Part shown: one piece after another, positions 8,561-17,178 of the stretch
How positions within the stretch are numbered: position 1 is the stretch's first letter
Layout of the letters: each line of letters starts with the position of its first letter
The notes under the pieces: model-generated
The model's database searches: none
Told to the model about the DNA's origin: nothing
The model's input: only the letters and a program-made list of their open reading frames with translations
Source: CALCNS01 sp964425745
GTDB lineage: Bacteria > Bacillota > JAAYKD01
NCBI GenBank assembly: GCA_964425745.1
Contig: CAYRNW010000001.1
Span: 186,001-250,000, forward strand
Reading direction: 5' to 3'
DNA: 64,000 bases
Position numbers and translations under genes: made by a program

Positions 8561-10543
8561 CTATAAGAATAAGCCACTAAAGGTCAATGCTACGATTGAC
8601 ATTAATTTAATTAGAATATTCAAAGAAGGCCCGGAGGTATCTTTATAAGGATCCCCAACAGTATCACCTACAACAGCTGCAGCATGAGCGGGAGTTCCCT
8701 TGCCACCGTATGCACCGGCTTCAATAAACTTCTTGGCATTATCCCAGGCACCACCTGAGTTTGACATCTGAATCGCTAAGAGAACGCCGGTAACTGTAGA
8801 ACCCGCCAAAAGTCCGCCTACTGCATGCTTTCCAAGCAACAATCCGATAACAATGGGGCTTAAAACAGCTATAACGCCCGGTAAGACCATTTGACGCAAG
8901 GCGGCTGATGTAGAAATATCAACACATCTGGCATAGTCCGGTTTTCCGGTACCTTCCATAATTCCCGGAATTTCTCTGAATTGACGACGAACTTCAGCAA
9001 TCATTTCTTGAGCAGCTTTACTTACCGCTTCCATGGTCATAGCACCAAATAGATACGGCAACATCCCCCCAATTAATACACCTACGATTACCTTGGGTTC
9101 CATAAGGTTAATGACATCTAATTGTACACTGGTAGCATAAGCAGAGAACAACGACAATGCTGTCAATGCAGCCGAACCGATGGCAAACCCTTTGCCAATA
9201 GCAGCCGTTGTGTTACCCACAGAATCCAACTTGTCGGTGACAGCACGAACACTCTTGTCGAGTTCAGCCATTTCAGCGATTCCACCTGCATTATCAGCAA
9301 TAGGACCATAGGCATCGACAGCCACGGTAATGCCGGTTGTCGACAGCATACCAACAGCAGCCATTGCAATTCCAAATAGACCCGCAAAATTATAAGCAAC
9401 TAAAATGGCAATCGAAATCACAAAAATAGGTGCAGCTGTGGAATACATACCCACTGCTAAACCAGAAATAATCGTTGTCGCAGGTCCTGTTTGCGAGGAT
9501 TCAGCAATTCCTTTGACCGGTTGAAAATCAGAAGAGGTATAATATTCGGTAATTTGACCAATTGCAATACCTGCAACAAGACCAGCAACCGTTGCAAAGA
9601 AAAGGTTCCAATTGGAAACACCGGTTACAGCAAACACTGCCGATATCGCAACAACCAAAAGACCTGCGACATAGGTTCCGGTATTAAGGGCTTTCTGAGG
9701 ACTTGTACCTGCACCAGCATTGACAAAACGAGTGCCGATCATTGCCGCAAGCGTTCCGACTGCTGCTAAAAGTAACGGATACAAAACCATATTGATTTCC
9801 ATTTTCGCGGTTAAAGCAATGGACATCGCCGCAATAATTGATCCTACAAAAGATTCAAAGAGGTCGGCACCCATACCGGCCACATCTCCTACATTATCCC
9901 CTACGTTATCCGCAATAACCGCAGGATTACGGGGATCATCTTCAGGGATTCCGGCTTCAACTTTACCTACTAAGTCGGCACCTACATCGGCTGCTTTTGT
10001 ATAAATTCCACCACCAACTCTGGCAAAAAGGGCAATTGAACTTGCGCCCAAAGCAAAACCGTTTACGATATTCGGATCTTTAAAAATATAATAAAGAATG
10101 GCAACTCCACTTAAACCCAAGCCAACAACTGCCATACCCATAACGGCACCACCGTTGAATGCAATTTTCAAAGCGGGATTTTGACCTTGCTTGGCGGCTT
10201 CCGCTGTTCTGACATTTGCACTTGTGGCAACATTCATACCAAAATAACCTGCCAAAACCGAACAAATAGCACCCAAAATAAATGCTACTGCTGTTTGAGG
10301 TTGCAAAACTTCGGACGGGGTAACAAATCCAATAATCAAGATTGCTGCAGTGACAACTAAAACAAACCAGACCAAGGTTTTATACTCACGCATTAGAAAG
10401 GCCATTGCGCCTTCGTGGATGGCATCCCCGATTTCTTTCATCTTTTCGTTTCCGGCAGGCTGTTTTTTGATCCATCCGGCTAAATAGAAGGCGTAGAGTA
10501 GGGCTAAAACACCAACTCCCGCTGCAATAAACTCATAGGGCAT
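8561..10543 (-). CDS. hppA: Membrane-bound ion-translocating pyrophosphatase (potassium-dependent type)
   Basis: This protein hydrolyses PPi and pumps H+ or Na+ out across the cytoplasmic membrane. The 660-residue, roughly 16-helix protein has the family signatures DDPRNPAVIADNVGDNVGD (about residues 202-220), DNAGGIAEM (418-425) and the C-terminal GDTVGDPYKDTSGPS. In GNTTAAIGKG (443-452) an alanine stands where potassium-independent enzymes carry a lysine, which marks the potassium-dependent class. Whether it moves Na+ or H+ I cannot decide by eye. It is the last gene of the cluster, 64 bases after pduL, where the membrane subunit of the decarboxylase might have been expected. Confidence 0.95.
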   Translation of the reverse strand: MPYEFIAAGVGVLALLYAFYLAGWIKKQPAGNEKMKEIGDAIHEGAMAFLMREYKTLVWFVLVVTAAILIIGFVTPSEVLQPQTAVAFILGAICSVLAGYFGMNVATSANVRTAEAAKQGQNPALKIAFNGGAVMGMAVVGLGLSGVAILYYIFKDPNIVNGFALGASSIALFARVGGGIYTKAADVGADLVGKVEAGIPEDDPRNPAVIADNVGDNVGDVAGMGADLFESFVGSIIAAMSIALTAKMEINMVLYPLLLAAVGTLAAMIGTRFVNAGAGTSPQKALNTGTYVAGLLVVAISAVFAVTGVSNWNLFFATVAGLVAGIAIGQITEYYTSSDFQPVKGIAESSQTGPATTIISGLAVGMYSTAAPIFVISIAILVAYNFAGLFGIAMAAVGMLSTTGITVAVDAYGPIADNAGGIAEMAELDKSVRAVTDKLDSVGNTTAAIGKGFAIGSAALTALSLFSAYATSVQLDVINLMEPKVIVGVLIGGMLPYLFGAMTMEAVSKAAQEMIAEVRRQFREIPGIMEGTGKPDYARCVDISTSAALRQMVLPGVIAVLSPIVIGLLLGKHAVGGLLAGSTVTGVLLAIQMSNSGGAWDNAKKFIEAGAYGGKGTPAHAAAVVGDTVGDPYKDTSGPSLNILIKLMSIVALTFSGLFL

Positions 10544-10607
10544 AATATCATCTTCCTCCTGTTCACTTCAACAGGGAACGCACGAATGCGTCCCCTGTAC
10601 AACGGTT

Positions 10608-11186
10608 TTATTTTAGAATTTCTACCAAATCACCAGTCCTCAACCCAGAGGCGTTGGCTTCGTCGGTATCGATGTGAAACTCTAAGGCGTACGCCGGATT
10701 AACTCTGGCTAATACTTGATCAAAAATCAGGCTACGTGGGTTATCGGTAGTTTTGATGCGAATAATGTCTTTATCCTTGATTCCGTAAGGACCTGCTTCA
10801 TTCGGATGAAAGTGAACATGCCTCATCGCCACAATCACACCTTCAGTCAATTCAACAGTTCCTTTGGGACCTTTCAAAGTGATTGGAGCAGATCCGGCCA
10901 AGTTCCCGCTGTCTCGAATCGGTGCTTGGATACCAAGCGTGACACAATCGGTCATCGACACTTCAATTTGAGTTTGTTTACGTTCGGGTCCTAAAACTCG
11001 AACGTTCTTGATCGTATTTTTGGGTCCAATTAAATCAACTCGTTGATCACAAGCAAACTGGCCCGGTTGGTTTAAATCTTTAATATTGGTAAGACATGCG
11101 TCTTCCCCAAATAAAAGAGTTAAATCCTGTTTTGAAAGATGAAGATGGCGAGCAGAGACACCGCATACAGCTTTTAAAGGTTCCAT
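10608..11186 (-). CDS. pduL: Phosphate propanoyltransferase, PduL type
   Basis: The enzyme interconverts acyl-CoA + Pi and acyl phosphate + CoA, here most likely propionyl-CoA to propionyl phosphate for ATP formation by a kinase encoded elsewhere. The two zinc-binding histidine motifs of the family are present: SARHLHLS (H14, H16) and MRHVHFHP (H123, H125). It is 192 residues and starts only 7 residues before the first domain strand. There is thus no N-terminal microcompartment targeting helix, which points to a free cytosolic enzyme. It lies 15 bases after the biotin carrier gene and before hppA. Confidence 0.88.
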   Translation of the reverse strand: MEPLKAVCGVSARHLHLSKQDLTLLFGEDACLTNIKDLNQPGQFACDQRVDLIGPKNTIKNVRVLGPERKQTQIEVSMTDCVTLGIQAPIRDSGNLAGSAPITLKGPKGTVELTEGVIVAMRHVHFHPNEAGPYGIKDKDIIRIKTTDNPRSLIFDQVLARVNPAYALEFHIDTDEANASGLRTGDLVEILK

Positions 11187-11201
11187 GTGCTACGCCTCCT
11201 T

Positions 11202-11606
11202 CTATTGCATTTCAATTAAGGCATCACCGGAATTAACGCTTTGACCTTTGGTAACAAAGATTGCCTTTACAGTCCCAGACTTGGAGGCCATAATCTCGTT
11301 TTCCATTTTCATGGCTTCTAGAATTAATAACAGATCTCCAGACTTGACAACGGTTCCCACTTGAACTTTGACATCCAAAATGGTACCGGGAATAGGAGCT
11401 TTGATGACCTCTCCATTACCGGAGGGAGCAGCTGCCGGTTTTGCAGCCGGAGCCGGAGTCGCTGCTTTGGGAGCAGCTTTGGCTTGAGGTGCTGGAACAG
11501 CTTGAACCGGAGCAGCTGTTGTTACTTGAGGAGTCGATGCACCGCCTACTTCTTCTACTTCTACTTCATAAGCAACGCCATTAACATGGATTAAATAGGT
11601 TTTCAT
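11202..11606 (-). CDS. mmdC: Biotin carboxyl carrier subunit of methylmalonyl-CoA decarboxylase
   Basis: This 134-residue biotin carrier shuttles CO2 between the carboxyltransferase (MmdA) and the membrane subunit. Residues 1-20 form the short N-terminal strand segment. Residues 25-62 are an Ala/Pro-rich flexible linker. Residues 65-134 are the biotinyl domain with EAMKMEN, so K100 is the expected biotinylated lysine. It lies 24 bases after the OadG-like gene. The same architecture is seen in glutaconyl-CoA and oxaloacetate decarboxylases, so the substrate is inferred from the mutase and epimerase neighbours. Confidence 0.9.
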   Translation of the reverse strand: MKTYLIHVNGVAYEVEVEEVGGASTPQVTTAAPVQAVPAPQAKAAPKAATPAPAAKPAAAPSGNGEVIKAPIPGTILDVKVQVGTVVKSGDLLLILEAMKMENEIMASKSGTVKAIFVTKGQSVNSGDALIEMQ

Positions 11607-11630
11607 TATTCTATCTCCTTTATCCGTCTC

Positions 11631-12011
11631 TTATTGATACAAACTTTGCCGCGCGGCAATGGTTTCTTGTCTTGCAGTAGAGGCCCATCCGCTCTCGAGG
11701 GAGGTCCTTCTACGTATGCTATTTACTTTGATACCGGTTGCCTGTGAACTTCCTAAGTAAGCAGCTAAAGCAGCCGTAATCACAGCAACCAATTGTAAAT
11801 CATCTTCCGCTGTGTTGTCAAGGGTTTCTGTTTCAATGATTTGTGCGAGTTGTGGTGGAGCAACGACTTCCGGTTTTTTGTAAAACGCGGACTTTAACGC
11901 TGACACCACAATGATTAACACAATCAGAACAACGAAAACCGTTCCCATGCCTAACAGAGTTGTGATAATGCTTGTTTCGGTTTTTTCAATAACTGATAAT
12001 GCTTGTTCCAT
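11631..12011 (-). CDS. mmdD: OadG/MmdD-type small membrane subunit of sodium-pump decarboxylase
   Basis: This small assembly subunit ties the cytoplasmic carboxyltransferase to the membrane part of Na+-translocating decarboxylases. The 126-residue protein has one membrane helix at about residues 16-40 (TTLLGMGTVFVVLIVLIIVV). A proline-rich hinge, an acidic segment and a C-terminal basic region follow, with SIRRR and the WASTARQE segment typical of Firmicute OadG proteins. Its presence between mmdA and the biotin carrier argues for a membrane pump rather than a soluble carboxylase. Confidence 0.82.
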   Translation of the reverse strand: MEQALSVIEKTETSIITTLLGMGTVFVVLIVLIIVVSALKSAFYKKPEVVAPPQLAQIIETETLDNTAEDDLQLVAVITAALAAYLGSSQATGIKVNSIRRRTSLESGWASTARQETIAARQSLYQ

Positions 12012-12020
12012 TTTGCCTCC

Positions 12021-13559
12021 TTAAACAGGTAAGTTCCCGTGCTTTTTCGCCGGACGGGATTCCCGTTTGGTGATGCACATTTCGAGAGCATTGATTAATG
12101 AGGGACGGATTGTGGCGGGATCGATAACATCGTCAACAAAACCACGAGAAGCTGCTACATAGGGATTAGCAAATTTATTGCGATATTCATCGATCTTTTC
12201 TTGACGTTTGCTCATGGGGTCTGCTGCATCTTTGATTTCATCTTTGAAAATAATGTTTGCAGCTCCATCGGGTCCCATAACAGCAATTTCTGCGTTCGGT
12301 AAAGCAAAAACCATATCGGCTCCAAGATGACGGCTACACATTGCAATATAGGCTCCGCCATAAGCTTTTCGAGTGATCACTGTCAGTTTAGGCACATTCG
12401 CTTCAGAATAAGCATAAAGCAATTTTGCGCCGTGACGGATGACTCCGCCATGCTCTTGGCTCACTCCAGGAAGATATCCAGGAGTATCGGTAAATGTTAC
12501 AAGAGGAATATTAAAAGCGTCACAGAAGCGGATAAATCTTGATGCTTTGTCTGAAGCATTGATATCTAAACATCCGGCCATAACCTTAGGTTGATTGCCG
12601 ATAATTCCAACACTTCGACCGTTGAGACGGCCAAAGCCGGTGATCATATTTGCAGCATATGCCGCTTGAACTTCAAAGAAATTCTGGTCATCGACAACAA
12701 TCTTCATAATATCGCGCATATCATAGGGACGATTTGGACTCTCTGGAACGATATCGCGTAATCCTTCATCCATTCTGGTAGCGGAATCTTCACTAGGGAT
12801 TACAGGGGTTGTTTCCAAATTGTTAGAAGGAATAAACCCGATTAGCGTACGAACCATATCTAAGGTTTCTTCATCAGAATTGCCAACAAATTGAGCCACA
12901 CCGCTGGTTGAAGCATGGATTGCTGAACCTCCTAAGGCATCAGCACTGACATCCTCACCAGTTACTGATTTCACGACTTGTGGACCGGTAATGAACATAT
13001 TGGCGTAATTGGTCATGAAGATAAAGTCCGTTAAAGCCGGAGAATAGACAGCTCCACCTGCACAGGGGCCCATAATGACTGAAATCTGCGGAATGACACC
13101 GGAAGCAAGGGTATTACGGTAAAAAATATCGCCATATCCTTTTAAAGCATCGACTCCTTCTTGAATTCTGGCACCACCTGAATCATTGATAGATATGAAA
13201 GGAGCACCCATTTTCACGGCTAAGTCCATAACTTTACAAATTTTCGCGGCATGCATTTCACCTAAAGATCCACCAATCACGGTAAAATCTTGAGCTGCAA
13301 GATAAACGAGTCGGCCATCCACCGTTCCGTATCCGGTAACGACGCCTTCTCCGGGAGCTTCCGTTTTTTCCATACCGAAGGCTGTGCAACGATGTGTTAC
13401 AAAGGTGTCCAATTCAACAAAACTATCTTGGTCTAAAACATAAAGGATTCGTTCTCTTGCTGTTTTTTTACCGGCAGCATGTTGTCTCTGCACTCTTTTT
13501 TCACCGCCACCTTGGGCAACGGTCGCTCTTTTTTGAGCTAGTTCTTGAATCTTGTCCAT
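12021..13559 (-). CDS. mmdA: Methylmalonyl-CoA decarboxylase alpha subunit (carboxyltransferase)
   Basis: MmdA transfers the carboxyl group of methylmalonyl-CoA to biotin, yielding propionyl-CoA. The 512-residue protein shows the crotonase-fold carboxyltransferase landmarks: INDSGGARIQEG (N-terminal oxyanion region), MGPCAGGAVYSP and the C-terminal TRKAYGGAYIAM and GPDGAANIIF. The family also includes propionyl-CoA carboxylase beta chains. The OadG-like and biotin-carrier genes directly after it favour the decarboxylase. It lies 24 bases after the MeaB-epimerase gene. No biotin carboxylase gene is nearby, which also argues against an ATP-driven carboxylase. Confidence 0.9.
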   Translation of the reverse strand: MDKIQELAQKRATVAQGGGEKRVQRQHAAGKKTARERILYVLDQDSFVELDTFVTHRCTAFGMEKTEAPGEGVVTGYGTVDGRLVYLAAQDFTVIGGSLGEMHAAKICKVMDLAVKMGAPFISINDSGGARIQEGVDALKGYGDIFYRNTLASGVIPQISVIMGPCAGGAVYSPALTDFIFMTNYANMFITGPQVVKSVTGEDVSADALGGSAIHASTSGVAQFVGNSDEETLDMVRTLIGFIPSNNLETTPVIPSEDSATRMDEGLRDIVPESPNRPYDMRDIMKIVVDDQNFFEVQAAYAANMITGFGRLNGRSVGIIGNQPKVMAGCLDINASDKASRFIRFCDAFNIPLVTFTDTPGYLPGVSQEHGGVIRHGAKLLYAYSEANVPKLTVITRKAYGGAYIAMCSRHLGADMVFALPNAEIAVMGPDGAANIIFKDEIKDAADPMSKRQEKIDEYRNKFANPYVAASRGFVDDVIDPATIRPSLINALEMCITKRESRPAKKHGNLPV

Positions 13560-13583
13560 AAAAATCCCATTCCTCCTACTGCT

Positions 13584-13985
13584 TTAGTGTTTTTCACATA
13601 ATTCCACCAAAACACCGAAGGTGGATTTTGGATGGACAAATGCAATTTTCACCCCACCGGCACCAATTCTGGGGGTTTCATCAATTAATCTTGCCCCACC
13701 CGCTTTTAATTGCGCGAGGGTTTCTTCAATATTATCTACTTGGAACGCTACGTGAGCGATACCTTCTCCCCTTTTTTCAATCGTCTTGGCAATCGGACTA
13801 TCCTCACAAGTTGGTTCCAAAAGTTCGATTTTGCTCTCCCCGATTTTTAACATTGCTACAGTGACCATTTGCTCTTCTACAACTTCGGTCCCCTTTAATT
13901 CTAAACCCAAGACTTCCTGATAAAATTTCGTTGCCTGTGCAAGATCTTTGACAGCAATTCCAAGATGATCGATTTTTTGTAACAT
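13584..13985 (-). CDS. mce: Possible separately translated methylmalonyl-CoA epimerase (internal start)
   Basis: From the internal ATG at 13985 the reading frame gives 133 residues beginning MLQKIDHLGIAV, which matches how free epimerases start and their usual length. AAAGGAG at 13994-14000 is an ideal ribosome binding site. This is the same frame as the fusion, so it is an alternative product, not an additional locus. Whether it is really made is inference. Confidence 0.5.
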   Translation of the reverse strand: MLQKIDHLGIAVKDLAQATKFYQEVLGLELKGTEVVEEQMVTVAMLKIGESKIELLEPTCEDSPIAKTIEKRGEGIAHVAFQVDNIEETLAQLKAGGARLIDETPRIGAGGVKIAFVHPKSTFGVLVELCEKH

Positions 13986-14987
13986 TGCATAAACTCCTTT
14001 TCTCATACCATGAACCGATGGAAGTTCCAATTCTTTTAGAATGGAGAGTGCTAATGAATACGCATTGGTCTTTCCTTCTGATAATTCATTCAACAGGGTC
14101 TCACGTTTACGATATAACGAACTGCTGATCAGAATTTGATTCCATTGTGCCTCAACATTACTTTCGAGTTCTTTCCACAAGCGCTCTTCTCTTTGTTTTT
14201 TCCACTTACCACTGGTTATGGATTGTTCTTTTACTCGATTCAAAGCATCTGCCAAGAGATCGATTCCGGTACCCTTAGTAGAAACGGTCTTGATGACAGG
14301 GGGTCGGAGTTGTCCTTTTGGTGCTAAATCAAGCATCATGTTTATTTCGGTAACGACTCGCTCAGCTCCTTCTTTGTCGGCTTTATTAACCACAAAGAGA
14401 TCACCGATTTCCATGATCCCGGCTTTACTGATTTGAATATCATCACCCAATCCCGGAACGGAAACCACAACTGTCAGGTCTGCAGTCTGAACGATTTCAG
14501 TTTCAGCTTGACCTATACCAACCGTTTCAACCAAGATGATATCGAACCCATAGGCATCCATGAGTTTGATTGTATCTTGCGTAGCGGCAGACAGACCTCC
14601 CAAACGTCCTCTGGAGCCCATACTTCGAATGAAGACCCCGGAATCCGTAAAGCTTTCACTCATTCGAATTCGATCTCCTAATATCGCTCCTCCACTGAAA
14701 GGGCTAGTAGGATCGATTAAGATAACGCCAATTTCCTTTCCAAGTTTGCGAAAATGCTGAATCAACTTACCGGTTAAGGTGCTTTTTCCCGCCCCAGGTG
14801 GACCGGTAATTCCGATTACATCGCTTCTGCCTAAAGAAACGGCTTGATGTAAAGCTCCCATAAAAGGTCTTGATTCTAAAAAATTGTTTTCAACATATGT
14901 TATGGCTTTTGCTAATTGACGTTTATCATGCTGCTGTAACCCATGAAGCAATCCCTGCTCTTTATTTGATAACTTATTTCCGGACAT
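13584..14987 (-). CDS. Fusion of MeaB (mutase-protecting GTPase) and methylmalonyl-CoA epimerase
   Basis: Residues 1-330 are a G3E GTPase of the MeaB/ArgK family, with Walker A GPPGAGKS (about 62-69), the ETVGIGQAE switch and NKAD. It guards and reloads the B12 cofactor of methylmalonyl-CoA mutase. Residues 335-467 are a complete vicinal-oxygen-chelate epimerase (KIDHLGIAVKDL, ...GIAHVAFQVDN, ...VLVELCEKH) that converts (S)- and (R)-methylmalonyl-CoA. The two are normally separate genes; here the frame is open throughout. An internal AAAGGAG stands 8 bases before the epimerase ATG at 13985, so free epimerase may also be made. The start is an ATG overlapping the mutase small-subunit stop by 14 bases; a TTG at 14999 is also possible. 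Confidence 0.93.
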   Translation of the reverse strand: MSGNKLSNKEQGLLHGLQQHDKRQLAKAITYVENNFLESRPFMGALHQAVSLGRSDVIGITGPPGAGKSTLTGKLIQHFRKLGKEIGVILIDPTSPFSGGAILGDRIRMSESFTDSGVFIRSMGSRGRLGGLSAATQDTIKLMDAYGFDIILVETVGIGQAETEIVQTADLTVVVSVPGLGDDIQISKAGIMEIGDLFVVNKADKEGAERVVTEINMMLDLAPKGQLRPPVIKTVSTKGTGIDLLADALNRVKEQSITSGKWKKQREERLWKELESNVEAQWNQILISSSLYRKRETLLNELSEGKTNAYSLALSILKELELPSVHGMRKGVYAMLQKIDHLGIAVKDLAQATKFYQEVLGLELKGTEVVEEQMVTVAMLKIGESKIELLEPTCEDSPIAKTIEKRGEGIAHVAFQVDNIEETLAQLKAGGARLIDETPRIGAGGVKIAFVHPKSTFGVLVELCEKH

Positions 14988-15369
14988 GCTGACGGACAAA
15001 ATTTACACAATCCACTGTTGATGTTCCCGGTGTAAAAATTTCAAGTACTCCTTGTTCTTTTAAGAAAGGAATATCCTCATCCGGAATCACGCCACCACCA
15101 ATGACCTTGATGTCTGTTGCATTCTTTTCCTTCAACAATTCCATAATTTTGGGGAAAAGATGGTTATGAGCTCCCGATAAGATGGACACACCAATCATAT
15201 CAACGTCTTCTTGAATGGCAGTTTCAACGATTTGTTCTGGGGTTTGACGTAACCCGGTATAGATCACTTCCATACCCGCATCCCTAAAGGCGCGAGCTAT
15301 GACTTTGGCTCCACGGTCGTGTCCGTCTAGTCCTGGTTTTGCTACTAAAACTCGAATTGGATTTGACAT
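14974..15369 (-). CDS. mcmB: Methylmalonyl-CoA mutase small subunit (cobalamin-binding domain)
   Basis: This is the 131-residue B12-binding half of a split methylmalonyl-CoA mutase. The DxHxxG signature is at D15-G20 (DGHDRG), with H17 as the lower axial cobalt ligand. SILSGAHN and the GGGVIPDED loop complete the cobalamin pocket. It lies 14 bases after the large-subunit gene and overlaps the start of the MeaB-epimerase gene, so mutase and its chaperone are translationally linked. The split alpha/beta form is common in Firmicutes and archaea. Confidence 0.94.
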   Translation of the reverse strand: MSNPIRVLVAKPGLDGHDRGAKVIARAFRDAGMEVIYTGLRQTPEQIVETAIQEDVDMIGVSILSGAHNHLFPKIMELLKEKNATDIKVIGGGVIPDEDIPFLKEQGVLEIFTPGTSTVDCVNFVRQHVRK

Positions 15370-15383
15370 TTTGTCTCCCCCTT

Positions 15384-17054
15384 TTATATTGATACCGATG
15401 CTTGGTATTCGCCAAACACGTCACGCAGTACATCACAGATTTCGCCCAATGTTGCATATGCTTTGACCGCTTCGAGGATTAAGGGCATTAAATTGGCATC
15501 GGTTTCTGCAGCCGATTTCAATTTCACAAGAACCTCTTCAACTGCATTTTGATCACGTTTGGCTTTGAGTTCCGTAATCTTTTGCATCTGCATCGCTCCA
15601 ACTTTGGGATCCACTCGTAACAAACCCTTCGGAGAAGGTTCTTTCATCGTGAATTTATTGACACCAATCACAATGCGTTCGCCTTTCTCGATTTCCTGTT
15701 GCCAGGTATAAGCGCTATTTTGGATTTCTTGCTGTATATAACCCTGCTCAATCGCAACCACTGCTCCACCCAGATCATCGATCTTCTTCAAATACTCTTC
15801 TGCTGTTTTTTCGAGTGTATTGGTGATTGCTTCTACGTAATAGGAACCCGCCAACGGATCTATGGTATCGCCCGCACCACTCTCATAAGCAATAATTTGT
15901 TGAGTTCTTAGAGCAATACGTACTGCATCTTCCGTTGGTAAAGCAAGGGCTTCATCACGCGAATTCGTGTGTAGCGATTGGGTTCCACCTAAAACTGCTG
16001 CTAACGCCTGTAATGTAACGCGAATAATGTTATTATCCGGTTGCTGAGCCGTTAACATGGAACCTGCGGTTTGAGTGTGGAAACGTAACATCATTGATTT
16101 GGGGTTGGTTGCATGGAAACGATCTTTCATGACCTTAGCCCACAACCGACGAGCAGCTCTGAATTTCGCGATTTCTTCAAATAAATCATTATGCGCGTTA
16201 AAGAAAAAGGACAGTCTTGGTGCGAAATCATCGACGTTCAACCCTGCTTTAATTGCTGCTTCTACATAGGCAATGCCATCGGCAATCGTAAAAGCAATTT
16301 CCTGAGCTGCATTAGAGCCTGCTTCGCGGATGTGGTAACCGGATATACTAATCGTGTTCCATTCCGGCACTTCTTTGGCGCAGTATTCAAAAATATTGGT
16401 GATCAATCTCATAGAAGGTTTAGGTGGGAAAATATAGGTGCCTCGTGCAATATATTCTTTCAAAATATCATTTTGAATCGTTCCACTTAATTTTTCTATG
16501 GACACACCTTGTTTTTCAGCAACAGCAATATACATAGCCAAAAGGACTGCCGCAGGAGCATTGATGGTCATCGAAGTACTAACTTTATCCAATGGGATCC
16601 CGTCAAACAAAATCTCCATATCTGCTAACGAATCAATCGCCACACCGACCTTACCCACTTCACCTTGAGACAAGGGGTGGTCAGAATCATAACCAATTTG
16701 TGTGGGTAGGTCAAAAGCGACCGATAACCCTGTTTGCCCTTGTTGTAACAAATATTTGTAGCGCTCATTGGATTCTTCTGCAGAAGCAAAACCGGCATAT
16801 TGTCGCATTGTCCAAAAACGTCCACGATACATTGTGGGTTGCACACCACGAGTATACGGATATTCTCCAGGCAAACTTAGGTCACTGTTATAATCCATTT
16901 CTTCAACATCGAGAGGACTATAAACTCTTTTTACTTCGTAGCCCGATGTACTCACGAAAGGGGTCTTTCTTTCCGGAAAGCGTGAAATCGTTTTGGCTAC
17001 AATGCCTTTTTCCCATTTCTCAACTTTGTTTCGAATCTCTTCTCTGTCATTCAT
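15384..17054 (-). CDS. mcmA: Methylmalonyl-CoA mutase large subunit (substrate-binding TIM barrel)
   Basis: This 556-residue subunit forms the TIM-barrel active site where succinyl-CoA and (R)-methylmalonyl-CoA are interconverted by a radical mechanism. RQYAGF carries Y86 and IARGTY carries R204. These correspond to Tyr89 and Arg207 of the Propionibacterium enzyme. Isobutyryl- and hydroxyisobutyryl-CoA mutases differ at these positions, so methylmalonyl-CoA specificity is well supported. The B12 domain is encoded by the next gene. A ribosome binding site ATCGGAGGCG precedes the ATG. A 124-base gap with two hairpins separates it from the kor genes upstream. Confidence 0.96.
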   Translation of the reverse strand: MNDREEIRNKVEKWEKGIVAKTISRFPERKTPFVSTSGYEVKRVYSPLDVEEMDYNSDLSLPGEYPYTRGVQPTMYRGRFWTMRQYAGFASAEESNERYKYLLQQGQTGLSVAFDLPTQIGYDSDHPLSQGEVGKVGVAIDSLADMEILFDGIPLDKVSTSMTINAPAAVLLAMYIAVAEKQGVSIEKLSGTIQNDILKEYIARGTYIFPPKPSMRLITNIFEYCAKEVPEWNTISISGYHIREAGSNAAQEIAFTIADGIAYVEAAIKAGLNVDDFAPRLSFFFNAHNDLFEEIAKFRAARRLWAKVMKDRFHATNPKSMMLRFHTQTAGSMLTAQQPDNNIIRVTLQALAAVLGGTQSLHTNSRDEALALPTEDAVRIALRTQQIIAYESGAGDTIDPLAGSYYVEAITNTLEKTAEEYLKKIDDLGGAVVAIEQGYIQQEIQNSAYTWQQEIEKGERIVIGVNKFTMKEPSPKGLLRVDPKVGAMQMQKITELKAKRDQNAVEEVLVKLKSAAETDANLMPLILEAVKAYATLGEICDVLRDVFGEYQASVSI

Positions 17055-17101
17055 CTACAGGTCGCCTCCGATTCCTTTATTGTATTGTTTAACGTAAGCT
17101 A

Positions 17102-17167
17102 CCCTCCCGGATAACCGAGAGGGCACTCATTATTGCAAGAAAATCCCAAGCTTTCTTCCTGCAATAA
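17102..17167 (-). other. Two hairpins between the kor genes and the mutase genes
   Basis: In the 124-base gap, TTATTGCA (17130-17137) pairs with TGCAATAA (17160-17167). CCCTC-CGG (17102-17110) pairs with CCG-GAGGG (17115-17123). Neither is followed by a U-tract on the minus strand. They look like mRNA processing or stability elements, or a weak rho-dependent site, rather than a classic terminator. Confidence 0.5.
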
Positions 17168-17178
17168 CGATGGATAAA

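Noticed and set aside
11202..13559. Propionyl- or acetyl-CoA carboxylase instead of decarboxylase
   Set aside because: No biotin carboxylase gene is nearby and an OadG-like membrane subunit is present, which fits a sodium-pump decarboxylase better.
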